Source of the DNA: MWAR01 sp035388825 | GTDB lineage: Bacteria; Muiribacteriota; Ozemobacteria; Ozemobacterales; Ozemobacteraceae | Length of the DNA stretch: 16,657 nucleotides | NCBI GenBank assembly: GCA_035388825.1 | Contig: DAOOQQ010000091.1 | Span: 1-16,657 of the forward strand | Direction: 5' to 3' | Part shown: in pieces, positions 1-5,904 of the stretch | Layout: each line of letters starts with the position of its first letter | How positions within the stretch are numbered: position 1 is the stretch's first letter | Notes under the pieces: generated by a model | Databases searched by the model: none | What the model saw: only the letters and a program-made list of their open reading frames with translations | What the model was told of the DNA's origin: nothing | Program-made: the position numbers and the translations under genes

Positions 1-1933
1 CCGCGACGGCGGCGATGACGATGGCGGCAAACATCAGCCAGAGGGCGAGCGTGAACAGTTGCAATCCGCTCAGGGCCGTTTTCACCGGGATAGCCGCCAC
101 GAGCACGAAGCGGCCGAGGAACGTCGCGGGCACCACCGTGACGAGCTGCTCCCCCTGCGCCGTCGAGCACCGTTCCATCAGCGTGCGACCGGCGACGCGG
201 GCCTGGTCGAACAGGGCCTGCACATCGGCGGGAATCGGCGCTTCCCTCCTCCCGAGCAGATGCCCTCCGTCGATGGTGTAGGCAGCGAGGCGGAAGCCGT
301 CGTCCGCGCCCCGCCTGGTGGTAAAATACTGGTTCAAATAATCTTTCACCGCCTCGTGCTTGCCCTTCACCATGTTGATGAATGCGGCGGGGTGCGCGGG
401 ATCGCGGATGACATCCCAGTACCAGAGGCCGCGCATGATGCTGAAATCGAGGTTGTGCACCCGATCGGGCTGGTCCATGACGGCAGACAGGCCCATGACC
501 GGGCTCTCGAAGGCCATCCGGGTCATCAGATCGACCTGGCGCCCTCCCTCGACGCGATCGGGCGGAATGAGTTCGGGGGCCTGACGTTCGAGGCCGATCT
601 GCGCCATGACCCGGAACACGTTTTCGATGCGTGCCAGCGCCTCGGGCCGTTCGGTCGAAACGACGAGCTCCCCCCGCACGTCCCGCAGCTCGATCTTGAC
701 GATGTCGAGCCTCTTTTGCAGGGTCTTGATGCGTCGTTGACGCGCCGACGGATTCCTGGATCGCAGGCCGGGATCATCCCGGACCCTGCGAAACGCCTGG
801 AGAACCCGGTGGCGATCCGCTTCGTAGCCTGCATCGAGGGCCTCGAGCAGAGTTTTTCCCCGCTGCCAGGCGCGGTCCATCAGGACACGGGAACGCTCGG
901 CCACCGCCGCCGATGCAAGCCCCGCCAGCCCCACGAGTGGAACGAGGGTCGCGAACAGAAAAAGCAGGATGAGTTTTATACGGACAGATATCCATCGATC
1001 ACGGTCCATCATGAGCCAGCGATACCAGAACACCAGCAGCAGCATGGCAAGCAGAAGGCCGCACGCATCAGCGGTCCGGCGCAGATAAGCGGCCCGGATC
1101 GCGGGAGTGGAACGGCCGAGGAGGATGCGGGACTCGCCGATCGTTCCGCCGATCCAGATCCTCCCGGCGGCCTCGACCCAGGGATCGTTTTGGATCAGCA
1201 GGTTCTGCGCCACAACCTCGGCCGTGGCCGTGGCACACCGCCCGCCGATTTCCCGCTGGGAGGATTTCGTTCCGCCGGGATCGATGACGAGCAGGGTGCC
1301 CGGATCGATCCGGACGCGGGCTGTCCGACGCAGAAGCTGATCGGGTGACGGCATGCGCCAGATCGCGGCCATCCAGGCCCCTCCGGCGTCGTCCCGGCTC
1401 CAGTACAACAAGCCATCCGAGGCTTTCGGACGGACGAGCATGCCCCGCCGGCCGGCCGTATCGAGCAACGAAACACGGAAATCCGTTCCGAGCAACAGAT
1501 CGATCGAGGTCTCGAACTCCCGGCTGCGGTCTGGCTGCTCCGTTTCTCCCGTGCGCAGCTCGTTCCAGAGAATCCGCATCACGGGCGGCGCATCGGCGTT
1601 CCGCCAGCCCATTCCCGTGAGACGGGCATCGGCATCGAACCGGAACAGATCGACGGGACTGCCCCACCGTTCGATCCGGCGCCGGCATCCCTCCAGCTCT
1701 TCGGTTGCGGTGGCGCCCCTGCGGCTGAGGGCATCGAACCAGGCCGCATAGAAGTTGATCGGATCATACCGGCTCTGCAGCCGATACAACTCGCTCCGCA
1801 GCTCCCCGAGCACGGCAGCACGACCGGCAGCCTCCCCGGCTCCGATGGCATACCGTGCAAGCACGACGCCGACGAGAATGGGTAGTATACCAAACAGGAT
1901 ATAAAAAGCCCCAAGCCGCACCAGCCGTTTCAT
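1..1933 (-). CDS. Membrane sensor protein, probable RsbU-like phosphatase, C-terminus off window (partial)
   Basis: An open frame runs without a stop from ATG at 1933 to the window edge, giving 644 codons plus one base. Hydrophobic segments lie near residues 8-26, 290-309, 320-343 and 620-644, so two extracytoplasmic sensory regions are predicted. The layout and spacing match the 945-aa protein encoded just upstream. Both carry a diagnostic block in the second sensory region (here residues 504-520, WYWDVIRDPAHPAAFIN; preceded by FESPVMG and PDRVH), so the two are tandem paralogues. By analogy, a HAMP linker and SpoIIE/PP2C phosphatase should follow the last membrane segment, but that part is outside the window and is inferred. 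The start lies 4 bases after the stop of the upstream gene, indicating one operon and probable translational coupling; only a weak GGGTGA precedes it. The catalytic identity is uncertain. Confidence 0.8.
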   Translation of the reverse strand, partial: MKRLVRLGAFYILFGILPILVGVVLARYAIGAGEAAGRAAVLGELRSELYRLQSRYDPINFYAAWFDALSRRGATATEELEGCRRRIERWGSPVDLFRFDADARLTGMGWRNADAPPVMRILWNELRTGETEQPDRSREFETSIDLLLGTDFRVSLLDTAGRRGMLVRPKASDGLLYWSRDDAGGAWMAAIWRMPSPDQLLRRTARVRIDPGTLLVIDPGGTKSSQREIGGRCATATAEVVAQNLLIQNDPWVEAAGRIWIGGTIGESRILLGRSTPAIRAAYLRRTADACGLLLAMLLLVFWYRWLMMDRDRWISVRIKLILLFLFATLVPLVGLAGLASAAVAERSRVLMDRAWQRGKTLLEALDAGYEADRHRVLQAFRRVRDDPGLRSRNPSARQRRIKTLQKRLDIVKIELRDVRGELVVSTERPEALARIENVFRVMAQIGLERQAPELIPPDRVEGGRQVDLMTRMAFESPVMGLSAVMDQPDRVHNLDFSIMRGLWYWDVIRDPAHPAAFINMVKGKHEAVKDYLNQYFTTRRGADDGFRLAAYTIDGGHLLGRREAPIPADVQALFDQARVAGRTLMERCSTAQGEQLVTVVPATFLGRFVLVAAIPVKTALSGLQLFTLALWLMFAAIVIAAVA

Positions 1934-1937
1934 CCGT

Positions 1938-4775
1938 TCACCCATGCCGGCGGATCACGATCATGGTCAGATCGTCCTCCAGTCGCGGATCGGGGTGATG
2001 ACACCGGAAGGCGCCGATCAGTCCGTCGCGGAACAGCGCCGCGGGCTGGCCGGCTCCGGCCCGGGCGCAACTGAAGATGCGCTCGTAGCCGAACATCTGG
2101 CCCGAGGCATCCAGTCCCTCGACCAGTCCGTCGGTGTACAGCAGGATCGTTTCTCCGGGCTCGAGCCGCACCTCGACGGGATGGAGGCGGAGCCTGCGGT
2201 CGCCGGCTCCCAGGGGGAACCCCACGGATGTGAGTTCGGAAACCGTTCCGTCCGGGGAACAGCGAAGCGGATAGGGGTGGCCGGCATTGACGATCCGGAG
2301 CAGCGCGGTTTCGGGCTCGAGTCGGCCAATGAGGCAGGTCATCAGCTTGCGGCGTTTCATCAGCCGGAAGATCAGGCCATTGAGACGGTGCATCAGTTCT
2401 TCCGGCTCGACGCCGGACTCGGCGAACCGGAACACGGCCGTCTTGACCATGACCATGAGCAGGGCCGAGCCGGCGCCATGCCCCGTGACATCCCCGATGA
2501 CGAACAGCAGGGAACCGTCGTGCAGCCGCACCAGATCGCCGTAATCCCCGCCGAGCTCCGAGGCGGTCTGGTGGAACAGATCGAACTCCCATCCGGGAAG
2601 GCCCGGCATGCGGGAGGGCATCAGAGCCTTCTGCACGCAGCGGGCCATGTCCATCTGACGAAGGCGGCCGGCCATCTCGTTGAACAGCGCCATCAGATCG
2701 CCCAGCTCGTCTTTCTGGTCGGAGGCGAGCGTGATGTCGAACCGTCGTTTCCGCAGCGCGGCAAGCCCCATCGAGAGCTCCCCGACGGGAACGAGAAAGG
2801 TGTCGGCCAGGATGCCTCCGGTCAGGAACGCCACCAGGAGAATGATTCCCATGGCCAGGAGCAGGAGATCCCGGCCGGCGGCCCCTTCCCTGGCAAGTTC
2901 GGCTTCGGGGAACAGGGCGAACAGAGTGAATCCGGAGATCCGCTCTCCCGGCAACGCCGTCACCAGCCAGGCTCCGTCGTCGCTCGTCAGCCGGCCCGAC
3001 CAGGCCTGGCCCATCAGCCGCACCCGGGCCGTCAGGCGTCCGAGGGACGGTATGCCGGAGGCGACGTCGGGCAGCCAGAGTTCCCGGGAGGGTTCACAGG
3101 CCGCGAGACGCCACGCGACATCGCCGAGCGCTTCCCGTGACTGGAAGCGCCTGGCCAGGTATCTTCGGATCGCATCCCGGGTGTCCTGGGCGATGTTGAT
3201 GAAGGCGAAGGGATGGCCGGGATCGCGGTAGACGTCCCAATACCAGAGGAAGCTGCGCATGCCGATGCGGAACAGGTGCACCATGTCGGGATGAGAGATG
3301 ATGTAGGGGAAGCCCATTTCGGTGCTGTCGAACACCAGTCGCGCCATCGGATCGATCGTCTGCTTTTCCAGCGATATGCGACCGGGCGGAAGTGCCCGTT
3401 CCATGCAAACGCAGCAGAAGGAAGCGAAAATCCGCTCCATCCCCTCCAGCAGGTAGGGGTTGCTGGCGCCCCCCATGACGGTGCCGAACCGATCCCGCAG
3501 TTCGAGCCGGCCGAGGCGGCCGTCGCGCACCAGCTCGGTCGCGGAGGCGTTGGCCCCTGCGAGGTCGGAGCTCCAGCGGTGATCGTCCCGGATCCGGCGG
3601 AACTCGATGCCGTGGCGGAGAATCTCCTGATCGAACTCGCGGTCGATCCGCATCAGGATCTCCCGGCCGGTGTTCCAGACGTTCGTCATCCGGGTGTCGC
3701 GGCGATCGCGCAGCATGCGGAACCCCAGATATCCCAGCCCGGCGATCGGCAGAGCCGCGGCCAGGAGGAAGACGAGGGCGAGTTTCAGCCGGAGAGCGGC
3801 CGTTTCCATCGCCTGGCGCACGAGGAAAAATCCGAAGAGGGCGGCAAACAGCCCGCCGTAACCCACGCCGCGCCGCATGCGGCCGATGTCTGCATCGGAA
3901 ACGGCCAGGGAGGCGAGAATCGTGACGTCCCCCGTCGCTGACCGCATCCAGAGCCGATCATCGACGAGGCGCGTGGCGCCGCCCCCCTCGCGACGGAGGG
4001 CAGCGAGTTCCCTCGGCATTCGTTCGAGGCGGGGGCCGGCGACCATACGCCAGCCGCTTTCCGGCAGCCGAGCCAGCACCTGGAGGGAACGTCGGGCCTG
4101 CTTCCGGCCGGAGCGTGCGGCAAAGCGCATGAGCGCCGCCTGGTCCGGGGATTTCCAGAGGACGAGCAGGCAGCCGGACCGGTCTTCGGAGGAGGCCGGA
4201 CTTCGCCGCATCCAGAGGATGCATCCGTCCTGCCGGCGAACGCGAAAGGTCTGAACCACTCCTTCACGCCGCCGCAGGTCGGTGATCCGGAAATCACTTC
4301 CCAGCGCCGCGCAGAATGTTTTGAGAAGGCGCCGGTCCTCGAGGGAACGGGCGGGGGTGAGGGGGGAGACGAGCTGGGTCCACAGCTTCTGCATCACGAA
4401 TCTGGCGCGAAGCGGAGTTCCCGGGGGTGCCGCAAGGGCTCCGGCGGCATCGAACGGGTAGGTCTCGATGCCGGACTCCGCGGCTCGGAGAACGATGCTT
4501 TTCCCGCTGCCGATCGGAGAGAGACTCCGTCGAACGAGGCGGCCGGCGATGCGTTTCATCCGGCGTTCCGCCCAGGTGAAAGGGTCCAGGCTGCCTGCGA
4601 TGGGACCCATGAGGGCATCGAGGCGGGCTTTCACGGCTGCGACGCGGGATTCTTGCTCCGTCTGGAGGGTGGATAAGCCGAGGGCGATCAGCAGCAGGGG
4701 CGGAAACACCCCCAGAAGCAGCGGAATGAGCCAGAGCCTGCGGGCAGGTCGAGGGCCCGGACAGGCAGGGCTCAT
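1938..4775 (-). CDS. Four-pass membrane sensor with HAMP and SpoIIE/RsbU-type PP2C phosphatase domain
   Basis: This 945-aa protein probably dephosphorylates a STAS-domain anti-sigma-factor antagonist, turning an extracytoplasmic signal into release of a sigma factor or another partner. Predicted membrane segments are at about 14-35, 303-320, 330-352 and 636-658, framing two extracytoplasmic sensory regions (about 36-302 and 353-635). A HAMP-like linker (about 660-712) leads to the phosphatase domain. Its metal-binding motifs are intact: GGDYGD at 742-747, GDVTGHG at 761-767, NAGHP at 830-834, YTDG at 880-883 and DDLT at 934-937. The sensory regions match no family I can name; the block WYWDVYRDPGHPFAFIN (511-527) is shared with the downstream paralogue. 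The STAS gene ends 21 bases upstream, the usual pairing in RsbU/RsbV-type systems. The membrane phosphatase assignment is firm; the signal and substrate are inferred. Confidence 0.93.
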   Translation of the reverse strand: MSPACPGPRPARRLWLIPLLLGVFPPLLLIALGLSTLQTEQESRVAAVKARLDALMGPIAGSLDPFTWAERRMKRIAGRLVRRSLSPIGSGKSIVLRAAESGIETYPFDAAGALAAPPGTPLRARFVMQKLWTQLVSPLTPARSLEDRRLLKTFCAALGSDFRITDLRRREGVVQTFRVRRQDGCILWMRRSPASSEDRSGCLLVLWKSPDQAALMRFAARSGRKQARRSLQVLARLPESGWRMVAGPRLERMPRELAALRREGGGATRLVDDRLWMRSATGDVTILASLAVSDADIGRMRRGVGYGGLFAALFGFFLVRQAMETAALRLKLALVFLLAAALPIAGLGYLGFRMLRDRRDTRMTNVWNTGREILMRIDREFDQEILRHGIEFRRIRDDHRWSSDLAGANASATELVRDGRLGRLELRDRFGTVMGGASNPYLLEGMERIFASFCCVCMERALPPGRISLEKQTIDPMARLVFDSTEMGFPYIISHPDMVHLFRIGMRSFLWYWDVYRDPGHPFAFINIAQDTRDAIRRYLARRFQSREALGDVAWRLAACEPSRELWLPDVASGIPSLGRLTARVRLMGQAWSGRLTSDDGAWLVTALPGERISGFTLFALFPEAELAREGAAGRDLLLLAMGIILLVAFLTGGILADTFLVPVGELSMGLAALRKRRFDITLASDQKDELGDLMALFNEMAGRLRQMDMARCVQKALMPSRMPGLPGWEFDLFHQTASELGGDYGDLVRLHDGSLLFVIGDVTGHGAGSALLMVMVKTAVFRFAESGVEPEELMHRLNGLIFRLMKRRKLMTCLIGRLEPETALLRIVNAGHPYPLRCSPDGTVSELTSVGFPLGAGDRRLRLHPVEVRLEPGETILLYTDGLVEGLDASGQMFGYERIFSCARAGAGQPAALFRDGLIGAFRCHHPDPRLEDDLTMIVIRRHG

Positions 4776-4796
4776 CGACGGCAGCTCATCCGATCG

Positions 4797-5150
4797 TCAC
4801 TCGATCGCGGCCGCGAGCGCCGAGGCGGCATCACCTTTTTCGGTCGCCAGGTAGAAGAAGCCCGACATCTCGAGAACGGCCGAATGATGCTTGTCGAGCC
4901 CGTAAACGGCAAGGCGGCCGTCGTTGTCGTCGATGACCCGGCTCGCGATGTCCAGGAGAGCGGCCACGCCGGGGCTGCTGATCAGCTCGACTCCGGAAAA
5001 ATCGATGACGTAACGGGTGATGCCCTGCTGGAGCGAGAGTTCGACGTCACTCTTGAGGGTGGCGCCGCCGGTTCCCTCGAGGTAGCCGTTCACCGAAAGC
5101 ACGAGCACTTCCCCTTCGCGGCGGGGGGTGAAGGAAAATTTCTGGACCAT
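4797..5150 (-). CDS. STAS-domain protein, anti-sigma-factor antagonist-like (SpoIIAA/RsbV family)
   Basis: This 117-aa protein fills a single STAS domain. The DFSGVELISSPGVAALLD stretch corresponds to the phosphorylation loop of SpoIIAA/RsbV. The second Ser of ISSPG aligns with the regulatory serine, and Pro replaces the next residue, as small residues do in many family members. In known systems the unphosphorylated antagonist binds an anti-sigma kinase and frees the sigma factor. I chose the start at 5150 (MVQKFSF) because GTGAGG lies about 7 bases upstream on the minus strand and the STAS fold begins there. An in-frame start at 5255 would add 35 basic, low-complexity residues and would lie upstream of the promoter-like sequence. 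It is the first gene of the operon with the two membrane phosphatases, which are its likely regulators. No cognate kinase is in the window. Confidence 0.9.
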   Translation of the reverse strand: MVQKFSFTPRREGEVLVLSVNGYLEGTGGATLKSDVELSLQQGITRYVIDFSGVELISSPGVAALLDIASRVIDDNDGRLAVYGLDKHHSAVLEMSGFFYLATEKGDAASALAAAIE

Positions 5151-5181
5151 GTCGCGCCTCACTCTCTTCCGGGTTGCCCGC

Positions 5182-5210
5182 ATTCTACCGTTCACAGAAA
5201 CGATGCGCAA
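5182..5210 (-). promoter_or_regulatory. Candidate sigma70-type promoter for the STAS-phosphatase operon
   Basis: On the minus strand TTGCGC (5210-5205), a 17-base spacer and TAGAAT (5187-5182) resemble -35/-10 elements: 3/6 and 5/6 matches to consensus. The -10 end is about 30 bases upstream of the STAS start at 5150 and contains the in-frame alternative region, which supports the shorter start. This is pattern recognition only. Confidence 0.4.
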
Positions 5211-5230
5211 GGATGGAAACAGCCGGAAAT

Positions 5231-5258
5231 AAAAAATGTGTCGGCGGCGCGACACATT
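5231..5258 (-). terminator. Perfect 9-bp inverted repeat with T-tract on the minus strand
   Basis: AATGTGTCG (5235-5243) and CGACACATT (5250-5258) are perfect complements around a 6-base loop. Read on the minus strand the hairpin is followed by a run of Ts (plus-strand As 5231-5236), the form of an intrinsic terminator. It lies just upstream of the STAS promoter candidate, so it could insulate that operon from minus-strand read-through. It could instead be a dyad operator. Confidence 0.5.
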
Positions 5259-5275
5259 GAAAGGGAGTTAGGGAT

Positions 5276-5329
5276 ATGGTTGTCGTCCCCGCCAGGTCGA
5301 TCTTCAAGTTGAAGAAGAACCTCACGTGA
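5276..5329 (+). CDS. Possible 17-codon leader peptide
   Basis: ATG at 5276 opens a 17-codon frame (MVVVPARSIFKLKKNLT) ending in TGA at 5327-5329. A GGGAG at 5263-5267 sits 8 bases upstream, which is good ribosome-binding spacing. The peptide is basic with a hydrophobic start. Two palindromes lie inside the frame (5301-5315 and 5322-5329). It could be a leader for the helix-turn-helix gene at 5518 or a chance frame; no homologue is recognised. Confidence 0.2.
   Translation: MVVVPARSIFKLKKNLT
5301..5329. repeat. Two adjacent palindromes, possible operator
   Basis: TCTTCAAGTTGAAGA (5301-5315) is a perfect 7-bp dyad about one central base. TCACGTGA (5322-5329) is an 8-bp palindrome seven bases further on. 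With the hairpins at 5231-5258 and 5382-5430, this makes the 5231-5430 stretch unusually rich in dyad symmetry for the window. Protein-binding sites are possible but not shown. Confidence 0.35.
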
Positions 5330-5381
5330 ACTTCATAAAGATGATCGGCACCCGGTTCGGGAATCCGAAGAGGGGAAGGAG

Positions 5382-5430
5382 AAAAAAATTCCTGATCGGT
5401 CGAACACCCTGATCAGATGCGGATCAGGAA
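5382..5430 (-). terminator. Intrinsic terminator-like hairpin with alternative pairing, minus strand
   Basis: TTCCTGATC (5389-5397) pairs perfectly with GATCAGGAA (5422-5430). On the minus strand the hairpin is followed directly by seven Ts (plus-strand As 5382-5388), a convincing intrinsic terminator shape. A second copy of CCTGATC at 5408-5414 can also pair with 5422-5428, giving a competing, smaller hairpin without the T-tract. It may end minus-strand transcription leaving the transglycosylase gene, which stops at 5905, or act as an attenuator. Confidence 0.5.
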
Positions 5431-5517
5431 GTTTCGGGATTTTGGGGCTTCGTGGCCGGCGCGGGGATGACGATAGATACCCTGAACGCAACCAAACCAG
5501 TTTCGGGAGGCCGCCGA

Positions 5518-5742
5518 ATGAACACTGAATGCCTGATGACGATTCCCGAGTTGATGAAATATCTCCAGGTCAAGCGCAACACGATCTACACCCTGCGCAA
5601 GCTGGGCCTGCCGACCGTCAAGATCGGCCGCTCGGTCCGGTTCCGCGTGGCCAGCGTTCTGACCTGGCTCGCCGATATGGAACAGACCGGTCGGGGCAGT
5701 GTCGATGCTCTCGTGAAGAGCGACTCCTCGCATCTACTCTGA
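5518..5742 (+). CDS. Excisionase/MerR-like helix-turn-helix DNA-binding protein
   Basis: This 74-aa protein is almost entirely one DNA-binding domain of the excisionase-like HTH family (Pfam HTH_17 type). Residues 7-51 run from MTIPELMKYLQVKRNTIYTL through the wing IGRSVRFR to the VLTWL helix. Such proteins act as recombination directionality factors or as small transcription regulators. The start at 5518 is chosen because GGGAGG lies about 7 bases upstream; in-frame starts at 5452 and 5467 would add a tail unlike the domain. No integrase, att-like repeat or phage gene is seen nearby, so a regulatory role is more likely than excision. The palindromes at 5231-5430 are candidate targets. A possible 47-aa reading frame begins 5 bases after its stop. 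Confidence 0.85.
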   Translation: MNTECLMTIPELMKYLQVKRNTIYTLRKLGLPTVKIGRSVRFRVASVLTWLADMEQTGRGSVDALVKSDSSHLL

Positions 5743-5747
5743 CATCC

Positions 5748-5891
5748 ATGTCCGGCGCCGCGGCAGAGATCTTCGGCCTGCTGGCGTTCTCACTGACGGT
5801 GGGAACGCTGTTCAGCAGGACGTTTTTCGGCCTCGTCGAAAGCTGGTTCGACCCCGCCCTTCAGATCGGTCCCAGACGGCGCCGCAACTGA
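5748..5891 (+). CDS. Possible small single-pass membrane protein (47 aa)
   Basis: ATG at 5748 opens a 47-codon frame 5 bases downstream of the helix-turn-helix gene. The sequence has a hydrophobic stretch at about residues 8-23 (IFGLLAFSLTVGTLF) and a basic C-terminal tail (RRRR at 43-46), consistent with a small membrane protein with a cytoplasmic tail. No convincing ribosome binding site precedes it, so translation would depend on coupling to the upstream stop. It ends 13 bases before the convergent transglycosylase stop. No family is recognised and it may be a chance frame. Confidence 0.4.
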   Translation: MSGAAAEIFGLLAFSLTVGTLFSRTFFGLVESWFDPALQIGPRRRRN

Positions 5892-5904
5892 AGGCCGCGG
5901 GATG

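Larger units (their letters stand above)
5151..5517. other. Intergenic region between the STAS operon and the helix-turn-helix gene
   Basis: This 367-base gap holds the STAS promoter candidate, four inverted repeats and one possible leader peptide. A second short frame at 5341-5412 (23 codons) lacks a ribosome binding site and I do not call it. No tRNA, known riboswitch or mobile-element end was recognised. Confidence 0.6.

Noticed and set aside
59..1348. Long plus-strand frame (429 codons) opposite the left-edge gene
   Set aside because: It is antisense to the continuous minus-strand membrane sensor frame, shows no recognisable domain and is low-complexity Arg/Pro/Gly-rich, as expected for a GC-rich shadow frame.
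1944..3140. Plus-strand frame of 398 codons, and another at 3213-3941
   Set aside because: Both lie opposite the phosphatase gene, whose motifs are unmistakable; the plus-strand translations have no domain or hydrophobic pattern.
5341..5412. A 23-codon basic frame upstream of the helix-turn-helix gene
   Set aside because: It has no ribosome binding site and overlaps the hairpin region; nothing beyond an open frame supports it.
5413..5733. Minus-strand 106-codon frame opposite the helix-turn-helix gene
   Set aside because: The plus strand has a clear HTH domain with a good ribosome binding site; the minus-strand translation has none, and its stop overlaps the terminator hairpin.
5518..5742. 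Integrated phage or genomic island marked by an excisionase
   Set aside because: No integrase, tRNA, direct-repeat ends or phage genes are seen; base composition does not shift around the gene.
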